From Streptomyces mirabilis (GTDB lineage: Bacteria; Actinomycetota; Actinomycetes; Streptomycetales; Streptomycetaceae): a stretch of 64,000 nucleotides of DNA. Shown piece by piece: positions 51,840 through 59,866 of the stretch (within the stretch, counting starts at the first letter, position 1; each line of letters starts with the position of its first letter). The stretch is from assembly GCF_018310535.1 (NCBI RefSeq), contig NZ_CP074102.1, forward strand, positions 3,100,001 to 3,164,000, given 5' to 3'. The notes beneath the pieces were generated by a model. The model did no database searches and was not told where the DNA came from. It saw only the letters and a list, made by a program, of their open reading frames with translations. The position numbers were made by a program, and so were the translations under genes.

Positions 51840-54038
51840 GTGAAGACCCTGCTCATCGACAATTACGACTCGTACACGTACAACCTGTTCCAGCTGATCG
51901 CCGAGGTCAACGGCGAGGAGCCGGTGGTGATCCTCAACGACGCCGCCCCCGAAGGAGCAGGCGGAAGAATTCCGGATCTCTCGGAATTCGACAATGTGGT
52001 GGTGTCGCCCGGACCGGGGCACCCGGCCGAATCCCGTGACTTCGGGATCAGCGCCAGAGTGCTCGCGGAGTCCACGATCCCGGTGCTCGGTGTCTGCCTG
52101 GGCCACCAGGGCATCGCCCTCGGGGAGCGGGGCCGGGTGCTGCCCGCCCCGGAGCCCCGGCACGGGCATCTGTCGAGAATCCGGCACGCCGAGCGGGACC
52201 TGTTCCAGGGGCTGCCGCAGCACTTCACCGCGGTCCGCTACCACTCGCTGTCCGTGCGCGAGCCGCTGCCCGAGACGCTGGAAGCCACGGCCTGGTCCGA
52301 GGACGGCGTCCTGATGGGACTGCGGCACCGCACCCGGCCGCTGTGGGGCGTGCAGTTCCACCCGGAGTCCGTCCTCACCGAGTACGGCCACCGGATGCTC
52401 GTGAACTTCCGCAACCTCACCGCGCAACGCGCCCGCAAGACTCGTACGAAGAACACCGCGGTCACCCCGTCCGCGGCGGCCATCCCCGCCCCGGCCACGC
52501 CCTCCCGCCCCACGCGGACCGTCCGCCCCGCCCACCGGCTGCACACCCGCCGCATCGCCACCGCCATCGACGCGGAGGCCGCCTTCACGCGGATGTACGC
52601 CACCTCCCCGCGGGCGTTCTGGCTGGACAGCGCGCGGGTCGAGGAGGGGCGGTCACGGTTCTCGTTCTTCGGTGACGGCTCCGGGCCGCTGTCGGAGTTC
52701 GTCCGGTACGACGTCACGACCGGCCGCTGCGAGATCGAGCGGGCCGGACGACCGCCGCGCAAGGTCCGGGCGAGCGTCTTCGACTACCTCAAGCGGCAGT
52801 TGGCGAACCGGCGCGTGGACGCCACCGGGCTGCCCTTCGACTTCACCGGCGGATACGTCGGCTACTTCGGGTACGAGACCAAGGCCGACTGCGGCTCCCC
52901 GAACCGCCACCAGGCCGAAACCCCCGACGCCTGCTGGCTGTTCGCCGACCGGCTGATCGCGGTGGACCACCAGGAGGGCTTCACCTACGCCGTCTGTGTG
53001 GCCGAGGACACCCCCCAGGCCACCCGGGAGGCCACCGACTGGCTCGACGGCGCACTCGCCCAGCTCACCTTCGTCGGCGCCGACCCGCAGCCGTTACCGC
53101 CCGCACCCGTGTCTGCCGAGCCCGACCTCGGCGCCGCCGAGCCGTGGCTCGTCCGCGACCGGGCCACCTACCTCGCGGACATCGAGGCCTGCGCGCGTGA
53201 ACTGCGCGCGGGCACCAGCTACGAGATCTGTCTGACCAACGCCGCCCGGCTGCCCGCGCCGCCCGACGCGTACGACTTCTACCGAGTGCTGCGCCGCGTC
53301 AACCCGGCGCCGTACGCGGCCTTCCTGCGGTTCGGCGACCTCGACGTGGCGAGCGCCTCCCCCGAGCGCTTCCTGCGGATCACCCGCGGCGGCGTCGCCG
53401 AGGCCCGGCCCATCAAGGGCACCGCGCCCCGGGGCGACACCCCGGAGGAGGACGCGCGCCTGCGGGACGCGCTCGCCGCCGACGCCAAGATCCGCGCCGA
53501 GAACCTGATGATCGTCGACCTGCTCCGCAACGACCTGGGCCGGGTCTGCCGGACCGGGACGGTACGCGTCTCCCGGCTCATGGCCACCGAGACCTACGCC
53601 ACCGTGCACCAGCTCGTCTCCACCGTCGAGGGCCGGCTGCGCCCGGACACGGAAGCGGTGGACTGCGTGCGCGCCTGCTTCCCCGGCGGCTCGATGACCG
53701 GCGCGCCGAAGCTGCGCACCATGGAGATCATCGAGACGCTGGAGACCGAGGCGCGCGGGGTGTACTCCGGGGCCCTCGGCTACCTGGGATGCAGCGGCGG
53801 CGCCGACCTCAGCATCGTCATCCGTACCGCCGTACTCGCGGACGGGCTGATGCACCTGGGCGCGGGCGGCGCGATCGTCCTCGACTCCGATCCGGTCGCG
53901 GAGTACGACGAGATGCTGCTGAAGACGGCGGCACAGATGCGGGCCCTGCGGGAGCACCAGGAAGCCACCCCGGCAGGGGTGAGCGCCCGTCGGACGGACA
54001 CCCCCCGCCGCGCCGCCGTAGAGGAGCCCGCCCGGTGA
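51840..54038 (+). CDS. pabAB: Fused aminodeoxychorismate synthase (PabA-PabB)
   Basis: 732 aa. Residues 1-195 are a class I glutamine amidotransferase (SPGPGHP, nucleophile Cys86 in GVCLGHQ, GVQFHPES). After a Pro/Arg linker (200-245), a chorismate-binding PabB domain runs to about 710. Lys526 in RPIKGTAPRG marks aminodeoxychorismate synthase; anthranilate synthases have PIAGT. It converts chorismate and glutamine to 4-amino-4-deoxychorismate. The fused form is typical of antibiotic-linked pab genes in actinomycetes. AAAGGGAGG precedes the GTG. The stop overlaps the next start (GTGA). Confidence 0.93.
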   Translation: MKTLLIDNYDSYTYNLFQLIAEVNGEEPVVILNDAAPEGAGGRIPDLSEFDNVVVSPGPGHPAESRDFGISARVLAESTIPVLGVCLGHQGIALGERGRVLPAPEPRHGHLSRIRHAERDLFQGLPQHFTAVRYHSLSVREPLPETLEATAWSEDGVLMGLRHRTRPLWGVQFHPESVLTEYGHRMLVNFRNLTAQRARKTRTKNTAVTPSAAAIPAPATPSRPTRTVRPAHRLHTRRIATAIDAEAAFTRMYATSPRAFWLDSARVEEGRSRFSFFGDGSGPLSEFVRYDVTTGRCEIERAGRPPRKVRASVFDYLKRQLANRRVDATGLPFDFTGGYVGYFGYETKADCGSPNRHQAETPDACWLFADRLIAVDHQEGFTYAVCVAEDTPQATREATDWLDGALAQLTFVGADPQPLPPAPVSAEPDLGAAEPWLVRDRATYLADIEACARELRAGTSYEICLTNAARLPAPPDAYDFYRVLRRVNPAPYAAFLRFGDLDVASASPERFLRITRGGVAEARPIKGTAPRGDTPEEDARLRDALAADAKIRAENLMIVDLLRNDLGRVCRTGTVRVSRLMATETYATVHQLVSTVEGRLRPDTEAVDCVRACFPGGSMTGAPKLRTMEIIETLETEARGVYSGALGYLGCSGGADLSIVIRTAVLADGLMHLGAGGAIVLDSDPVAEYDEMLLKTAAQMRALREHQEATPAGVSARRTDTPRRAAVEEPAR

Positions 54039-55606
54039 CGATCCCCACGTCCACGCCGACTCCGCAGTCGCCGACCGGCACCCACGCCGACGCCGACGCC
54101 CCCGGCAATCTCGCCACCCATCTCGCCGCGCTCGCCGAGCGGCGCGGCTGGGGTGAGCGGGTCGCCTTCCACCAGGGTCACCGGGCCTGGACGCACGGCG
54201 AGGTGCACGAGCTCGCGGGCCGTGCGGCCGGTGTGCTCGCCGCGCACGGCGTGGGTGCGGGCGACCGGGTGCTGCTCGCGCTGCCCGACGGGATCGCCTG
54301 GGTGGCGGCCTTCCTCGCCACCGCCCGGATGGGAGCCGTCGCGGTCCTGGTCAACCCCGAACTGCCCCCGGCCGAGCACGCGTTCATGGCCAAGGACGCC
54401 AAGGCCGTGCTCTGCGTGACCGGACCGGGCCTGGAGGACCGCTTCACCGACCGCGTGCGTCTCGGCGCCGACCAGCTGATGGCGCTCACCGCCGACGCCG
54501 AGCCGGCCGCCGCGCACCCGGTCGACGCGCACACCCCGCTCTACGTCCAGTACACCTCCGGCACCACGGGCCGGCCCAAGGGTGTCGTGCACTGTCACGG
54601 CGACCCGAAGACGTACCACGACCTCATCGGCCGGCGGCTGCTGCGGATCACCCCGGACGACGTCACCCTGTCGGTGTCGAAGCTGTACTTCGCGTACGGC
54701 TTCGGCAACGCCTTCGTCTTCCCGCTCTTCTCCGGCTCCTCCGCCGTCCTGGTGGACCGGCGTCCGAACCCGGCCGCCGTGGACGAGCTCGTCGCCCGGC
54801 ACCGGGTCACCCTGCTCTACTCCGTGCCCTCCGCGTACGCCGCCCTCGTCGCCGACCGGGGCAGCGGTCACGCGGCCTGCTTCGTCTCCGTACGCGCCGC
54901 CGTGTCGGCCGGGGAGGGCCTGCCCGAGGGGCTCGGGAAGCAGGTCACCGAACTGCTGGGCGCGCCGGTCCTGGAGCAGATCGGCTCCACCGAGGCCGGT
55001 CACGCGTTCTGCGCCAACAGCTTCGAGCACAACCACCCGGGCACGGTCGGCCGCCCGGTCCCCGGTTTCGAGGTGGAGCTGCGCGACGAAGCCGGTATGC
55101 CGGTGGAGGACGGCGCGCAGGGCGAACTCTGGGTGCGCGGGCCGACGCTGACGCCCGGCTATCTGAACAGGCCCGAGGAGTCGGAACGCACCCTGGTCGG
55201 CGGCTGGCTGGCCACCCACGACCGGGCGCGCCGGGAGCCGGACGGCAGCTACCGGCACCTGGGACGCACCGACGACCTGGAGATGGTCGGCGGGATCACC
55301 ATCTCCCCGCTGGAGGTGGAGGCCGTGCTGCGGGCCCATCCGGCGGTGAAGGAGGTCGCGGTCGCGGCCATGACCGACTGGCGCGGCTTCAGCCGGCTGC
55401 GGGCCTTCGTCGTCCCCGTCTCACCCCTGCCGCCCGGCCTCTCCGGACTGTCCGGGCCGTCCGGTCTCGAGACCGAACTCGTGGGCCTGGCGCGCGAGCA
55501 CCTCGCCGCGTTCAAGGTCCCCAGAGCCATCAGTTTCGTCCCGTCCCTGCCCCGCACCTCGACCGGAAAGCTCCGCCGCCACCTCGTCCGCCAGGGCGCC
55601 TGGTGA
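54035..55606 (+). CDS. Benzoate-CoA-ligase-like acyl-CoA synthetase
   Basis: 523 aa, ANL superfamily. Core motifs: YTSGTTGRPKGVVH (phosphate loop), SKLYFAYGFGNAFVFPLFSG (characteristic of benzoate/aminobenzoate-CoA ligases), IGSTEAGHAFCANSF, and the C-terminal catalytic Lys in RTSTGKLRRH. It should activate an aromatic acid with ATP and CoA; in this operon p-aminobenzoate or a derivative is the obvious candidate. The GTG overlaps the pabAB stop, and its own stop may overlap a GTG of the next gene. Confidence 0.9.
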   Translation: MTIPTSTPTPQSPTGTHADADAPGNLATHLAALAERRGWGERVAFHQGHRAWTHGEVHELAGRAAGVLAAHGVGAGDRVLLALPDGIAWVAAFLATARMGAVAVLVNPELPPAEHAFMAKDAKAVLCVTGPGLEDRFTDRVRLGADQLMALTADAEPAAAHPVDAHTPLYVQYTSGTTGRPKGVVHCHGDPKTYHDLIGRRLLRITPDDVTLSVSKLYFAYGFGNAFVFPLFSGSSAVLVDRRPNPAAVDELVARHRVTLLYSVPSAYAALVADRGSGHAACFVSVRAAVSAGEGLPEGLGKQVTELLGAPVLEQIGSTEAGHAFCANSFEHNHPGTVGRPVPGFEVELRDEAGMPVEDGAQGELWVRGPTLTPGYLNRPEESERTLVGGWLATHDRARREPDGSYRHLGRTDDLEMVGGITISPLEVEAVLRAHPAVKEVAVAAMTDWRGFSRLRAFVVPVSPLPPGLSGLSGPSGLETELVGLAREHLAAFKVPRAISFVPSLPRTSTGKLRRHLVRQGAW

Positions 55607-55668
55607 CCACCGCGGCACCACGACCACAGACCACAGCCACAGACCACAGGACAGAAGGGAACGGGCAC

Positions 55669-57240
55669 ATGCGACAACAGCAGCCCCTGCTCGCCGACCG
55701 CGGTTTCTACCTGGGCCCGATGTTCCGGCACGCGGCGGACCGCCACGGAGCCGTCTTCGTCACCCTGGACCGGCCGCTCGACGTCAATCCCGGCCTCGGG
55801 GTCGACCTCAGCTATCCGGTGCTGGCCGAAGTGGTCGAGGAGCTCTCCGGACGGCTGTGGGAGGCCGGGGTCCGGCCCTCGGAAGAGGTGGTCGTCCACA
55901 AGAGGGACAACGTCGACATCGTTCTGCTGACCTGCGCCGTCTCCCGTATCGGGGCCGTTCCCGTCCTCCTGTCCCCCGCGCTCGCCGGTCCGGTGGTGGG
56001 CCGGCTCCTCGAACGGCTCCACCAACCCTGGCTGATCACCGACAGAGCCAAGCTGGAGGGCCCGCTGGAGGAAGTCGACCTCTCCAGCCTCGTACGCCGG
56101 ACGCTCTCCGTGGACGACGCGCCCGGGGCCGAACCCCTGGAGAAGTACGCCAGGGCAAAAACCCCCTCTCCCGTCCGGCTGCATCCGCGCCAGCCCGCCC
56201 TGATCACCCACAGCTCGGGCACCACCGGCCTGCCCAAGCTCGCCGTGCACTGCGCGAACACCATGTGGAACCGGCTCGTCCCGCAGAAGGCGATGGGCTG
56301 GCCCACCCGCGGCGAGACCGCCGCGCTGCACATGTCGTTCGTGCACTCGCGCTTCTACCATCTGCTCGGCGTCCTGCTGCACTTCGGCAGCCCGCTCGTA
56401 CTCATCACCGACCCGGACCCGGCCACGGTGGGACCGCTGCTGACCCGGCACCGCCCCGGCATCGTCGAGACCCACCCCAACACGTTCGTGCTGTGGGAGG
56501 AGCTGGCCGACGCGCCCGGAGCGCCGCTGTCCCGGGTCCGCTCGTACGGCTCCACGTTCGACGCGATCCATCCGCGCACCGTACGGCGGCTGCTGGACGC
56601 CTCGAAGCGGCGCATGCCCTGGCTGATGCAGCTGTACGGGCAGAGCGAGACGGGTCCGGTGGCCTTCCAGTGGTTCACCCGGCGCAGCGCCGCCCGCGCG
56701 GACGGGCGCCGGGTCGGGATCGGGATCCCCGGCTTCACCCGGGTCCGGGTCACTGACGACTCCGGCGGGCGGGCCAGGCCCGGCACGCCCGGCCGCATCG
56801 AGGCCCGCACCCGGGGGCGGATCCTCACCTACCTCGGCGCCCGGGAGCAGTACCTACGCCAGCTCGACGGCGGCGGCTGGTGGCAGATGGGCGACATGGG
56901 GTACCAGGGACGGCTGGGCGGGCTGTATCTGATCGACCGTGAGATCGATCGGATCGACTCGGTGCACAGCAATCTGGAGGTCGAGGACGCCCTGATGGAC
57001 CGGCTGGAGGAACTGCGTGAGGTGGTCATCGTGCCCGGCGCGGACCGGGAACCGGTGCCGGTGGTGTGCGTACGGGGCGAACGGCCGCTGGACCCGGCGC
57101 GCTGGCGGGAGGCCACGGCCGATCTGCCGCCCCTGGCCGAGCCCCGGCAGTGGCGCTTCGAGGAGCTGCCGATGACCGCGACCTGGAAGGTGAAGCGGGT
57201 GGAGATCACCCGCATGCTGGCCGAGGGCGCGCGCACGTGA
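55669..57240 (+). CDS. Second ANL-superfamily adenylate-forming enzyme
   Basis: 523 aa. Phosphate loop HSSGTTGLPKLAVHC, YGQSETGPVAFQW, and the hinge DREIDRIDSVHSNLEVEDAL; the C-terminal Lys lies in ATWKVKRVEITR. It is distinct from the benzoate-type ligase upstream and nearer to fatty-acyl or NRPS-like adenylating enzymes. No carrier protein is encoded nearby, so the acceptor (CoA, amine or a carrier elsewhere) is unknown. ATG 55669 has GAAGGGAACGGGC upstream; a GTG at 55603 overlapping the previous stop is an alternative. Confidence 0.87.
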   Translation: MRQQQPLLADRGFYLGPMFRHAADRHGAVFVTLDRPLDVNPGLGVDLSYPVLAEVVEELSGRLWEAGVRPSEEVVVHKRDNVDIVLLTCAVSRIGAVPVLLSPALAGPVVGRLLERLHQPWLITDRAKLEGPLEEVDLSSLVRRTLSVDDAPGAEPLEKYARAKTPSPVRLHPRQPALITHSSGTTGLPKLAVHCANTMWNRLVPQKAMGWPTRGETAALHMSFVHSRFYHLLGVLLHFGSPLVLITDPDPATVGPLLTRHRPGIVETHPNTFVLWEELADAPGAPLSRVRSYGSTFDAIHPRTVRRLLDASKRRMPWLMQLYGQSETGPVAFQWFTRRSAARADGRRVGIGIPGFTRVRVTDDSGGRARPGTPGRIEARTRGRILTYLGAREQYLRQLDGGGWWQMGDMGYQGRLGGLYLIDREIDRIDSVHSNLEVEDALMDRLEELREVVIVPGADREPVPVVCVRGERPLDPARWREATADLPPLAEPRQWRFEELPMTATWKVKRVEITRMLAEGART

Positions 57241-58436
57241 GCGGCGCCTCCGGCCATCCGGTCCTCGTGGTGGGTGCCGGGCCCGTGGGGCTGTCGGCGG
57301 CGCTCGCGCTGCGCGCGCACGGGCTGCCGGTCGTGCTCCTGGAGGCGGACCCCCAGGAGCGCGAACGCCCGGGCAGCCGCGCCCTGTTCGTACACCGGGA
57401 GACCCTGCGGCTGCTCGACGGGATGCGCCCGGGGCTGGCCGCCGAGATCACGGCGTACGGGCGTACCTGGCACACCAGACGGACCCTGTACCGGGGCCGT
57501 GAGGTGTACGCCCGCACCTTCCCGCCGCCGTCCACGCCCGGCCTCCCGCCCTTCACCAGCCTGCGTCAGGTGGACACCGAGCGCTTCCTGCGCACCGCGT
57601 GCGAGGCGGCCGGAGTGGAGTTCGCGTGGGGGGCGCGGGTGACGGGGGTGCGCGTCGCACCGACGGAGGTCGTGCTCAGCGGCGCGGACGGCCGCGTCTG
57701 GACGGGCACGTACGCCGTCGCCGCGGACGGGGCACGCTCGGCGGTCCGGGGCGAGCTGGGCATCCCGATGGAGGGGACGCGCGCGGACGGCTTCCACGTC
57801 GTCGTGGACGTCGCCGACCTGCCGGACGCCGAGCTGCCGTTGGAGCGGGTCTTCCACTACGAGCATCCGGGGGTGGGCGGCCGCAGTGTGATGCAGGTGC
57901 CGTTCACCGGGGGCTTCCAGGTCGACCTGCAGTGCCGTGACGACGACACGCAGGAGGCGTACGGGACCGAGGAGGCCGTACGGGAATGGCTGCCCGCGGT
58001 GGTGGACGACGGGTACGCCGAGCGCGTTCTGTGGGTGTCGACGTACCGCTTCCTGCGCAAGGTCGCCGCCTCGTTCAGCGACCCGCAGCGGCGGGTGCTG
58101 CTCGTCGGCGAGGCCGCCCACCTGTTCCCGCCGTTCGGCGCGCGCGGGATGAACAGCGGGATCGCGGACGCGGCGGCGGCCGCGCGGGCGATCGCCGACG
58201 GGACGGCCGCCGCGGTCGCCGGGTTCGCCGAGGTCCGGCGGGCGGCGGCCCTGTTCAACAGCGCGGCCGCCGGCAGCGCGCTGGACCATCTGCGGCCGCA
58301 CCGCCGGATCGTCCGGGTCAAGCAGCGGGCGGCGGCGGCGCTCGCGCCCGTGCTGCCGTGGTGCGGTTCCTGGCTGGAGCACGCGCCGTACGGGCCACGG
58401 AACGGTTCGCCCGCTGTCGCGGGCCGCAAGTACTGA
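57237..58436 (+). CDS. FAD-dependent aromatic monooxygenase
   Basis: 399 aa, class A flavoprotein hydroxylase. The dinucleotide fold is VVGAGPVGLSAALALRAHG; the DG motif is VAADGARSAVRGELGI. The usual GD motif appears as VLLVGEAAHLFPPFGARGMN, with Glu in place of Asp at the ribityl contact. Relatives hydroxylate phenols or aminobenzoates with NAD(P)H and O2. It is coupled to the upstream ligase (GTGA). A likely substrate is a p-aminobenzoate derivative or its CoA ester. Confidence 0.9.
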   Translation: MSGASGHPVLVVGAGPVGLSAALALRAHGLPVVLLEADPQERERPGSRALFVHRETLRLLDGMRPGLAAEITAYGRTWHTRRTLYRGREVYARTFPPPSTPGLPPFTSLRQVDTERFLRTACEAAGVEFAWGARVTGVRVAPTEVVLSGADGRVWTGTYAVAADGARSAVRGELGIPMEGTRADGFHVVVDVADLPDAELPLERVFHYEHPGVGGRSVMQVPFTGGFQVDLQCRDDDTQEAYGTEEAVREWLPAVVDDGYAERVLWVSTYRFLRKVAASFSDPQRRVLLVGEAAHLFPPFGARGMNSGIADAAAAARAIADGTAAAVAGFAEVRRAAALFNSAAAGSALDHLRPHRRIVRVKQRAAAALAPVLPWCGSWLEHAPYGPRNGSPAVAGRKY

Positions 58437-58454
58437 GACCGAGAGGGGTACGCA

Positions 58455-59261
58455 GTGACACAACCGGCCATCGCGGAGGAGCTGTTGGCGTGGTCACCCG
58501 GCCGTGGGCTGACCTCCGGACCGGCCCCCGGCACGTTGCCGGGCGGGCGGCTGCTCGTCGCGGACTCGTGGCTGCTGCGCGACGGCCGGATGCGCGGCTT
58601 CGACCGGCACCGGGAACGCTTCCTGCGGGCCTGCGGCGACTGCGGCGGCCCACCGCTGGACCGGCTCGTCGCGTTCTGGCGGGACATGACCGCCGCGCTG
58701 CCGCGCACCGGGGAGTGGTTCCCCCGGGTCGAACTCGCCGCGGGCTCCATGGAGTTGCGGCTGCTGTTGCGGCACGCGCCGCCGCTCGGCACGGGCGTGC
58801 GGGTCTGGGCGGCGGGGCAGAGCGATCCACGGACCGTCCCCCGACGCAAGGGGCCCGACCTGGACACCCTGGCCCGGGTGAGGCGGCGGGCCTCCGGGGA
58901 GGGCGCGGAGGAGGCGGTGCTGATCGCGTCCTCCGGTGTGGTGCTGGAGGCGGCCACGGCCAGCGTGCTGTGGTGGGAGGACGACACCCTGTGTTCGCCC
59001 TCGCCGCAGCTGCCCGTCCTGGCCGGAGTGACGGCCGGCCTCATCCAGGAGCGGGCCCACCGGACCGGGATCCGTGTCGCCCACCGCGAACGGACCGTGG
59101 CCGAGCTCGACGGCCGTGAGGTGTGGCTCGTGAACGCGCTGCACGGGATCCGGCCGGTGACCGCCTGGACGGCGCGGCCGATGAGCCCGGCGCCGGCCGT
59201 GCGCGCCCCGGAATGGCGGCAGTGGCTGCACGACGTCATGGAACCGCTGCCGGTCGACTGA
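58455..59261 (+). CDS. pabC: Class IV aminotransferase, aminodeoxychorismate lyase type
   Basis: 268 aa. The PLP lysine is Lys132 in RRKGPDLDTLARVRR, and VLEAATASVLWWEDDTL and GVTAGLIQERA match ADC lyase. With PabAB it would release p-aminobenzoate and pyruvate. It is the last gene of the cluster operon, 18 bases after the monooxygenase, with GAGAGGGG upstream. A branched-chain/D-amino-acid transaminase role is possible for the fold but unlikely beside pabAB. Confidence 0.85.
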   Translation: MTQPAIAEELLAWSPGRGLTSGPAPGTLPGGRLLVADSWLLRDGRMRGFDRHRERFLRACGDCGGPPLDRLVAFWRDMTAALPRTGEWFPRVELAAGSMELRLLLRHAPPLGTGVRVWAAGQSDPRTVPRRKGPDLDTLARVRRRASGEGAEEAVLIASSGVVLEAATASVLWWEDDTLCSPSPQLPVLAGVTAGLIQERAHRTGIRVAHRERTVAELDGREVWLVNALHGIRPVTAWTARPMSPAPAVRAPEWRQWLHDVMEPLPVD

Positions 59262-59287
59262 ATTCCGGAGTCGACCGGATTCCGGGC

Positions 59288-59326
59288 GGGATCACCGGGA
59301 AAAAAGACGGGATCACCGGGAAAAAA
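59288..59326. repeat. Two 18-bp direct repeats, 21-bp period
   Basis: GGGATCACCGGGAAAAAA occurs at 59288-59305 and again, exact, at 59309-59326. Both lie just before the hairpin at 59328, so each supplies a T6 run on the minus strand. Confidence 0.85.
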
Positions 59327-59327
59327 C

Positions 59328-59354
59328 GCCGGGTCGAATTCAATTCGACCCGGC
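59328..59354 (-). terminator. Intrinsic terminator, mainly for the minus-strand AhpD-like gene
   Basis: A 13-bp perfect stem GCCGGGTCGAATT (59328-59340) pairs with 59342-59354 across one base. Read on the minus strand it is followed by CG then TTTTTT, so it should terminate the AhpD-like gene ending at 59375. It may also stop pabC transcripts from the other side. Confidence 0.8.
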
Positions 59355-59374
59355 ACTCTCCCTCGTACCCGAAT

Positions 59375-59866
59375 TCAGCTTTTCTTCTGGGCGGGCTGAT
59401 AGGCGCCCGGCACCATACGGGTCGCGATCGCGATCCGGTTGTACGCGTTGATGACGGTGGCCGCCCAGATCAGCGCCGCGATCTGGGCCTCGTCGAAGAC
59501 CTCCGCCGCCGCGGCGTAGACCGCGTCCGGCACGTGTCCGTCGTGGACCAGTGTCACCGCCTCGGTCAACGCCAGTGCGGCACGCTCCCGTTCGGTGAAG
59601 AACGGGGTCTCCCGCCAGGCGTTCAGGGCGTAGATCCGCTGCTCGGTCTCACCCCCGGCGCGGGCGTCCTTGGTGTGCATGTCGAGGCAGAACGCGCAGC
59701 CGTTGAGCTGCGAGGCGCGAATCCTGATCAGCTCCAGGAGTTCCGGTTCGACCTTGGCGTCCTGGGCCGCGGAAACGGCGGCGCCGTGCAGGGCACCCAT
59801 GGCGCCGGACGCCTCGGGGGTAATCGTCTTCAGGGCCACACGGGACAGGGCTTCACTATTGCTCAT
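59375..59866 (-). CDS. AhpD-like carboxymuconolactone-decarboxylase family protein (copy 1)
   Basis: 163 aa. The redox motif QLNGCAFCLDMHTKD has Cys57, Cys60 and His64 in the E/N-C-x-x-C-x3-H layout of AhpD-like peroxidases. The rest (RERAALALTEAVTLVHDGHV, AATVINAYNRIAIATRMVPG) is typical. Such proteins reduce peroxides with help from thiol partners. Its start overlaps the end of the MocR gene by 11 bases, so it is co-translated with the regulator. Two paralogues are divergently transcribed beyond MocR. Confidence 0.9.
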   Translation of the reverse strand: MSNSEALSRVALKTITPEASGAMGALHGAAVSAAQDAKVEPELLELIRIRASQLNGCAFCLDMHTKDARAGGETEQRIYALNAWRETPFFTERERAALALTEAVTLVHDGHVPDAVYAAAAEVFDEAQIAALIWAATVINAYNRIAIATRMVPGAYQPAQKKS

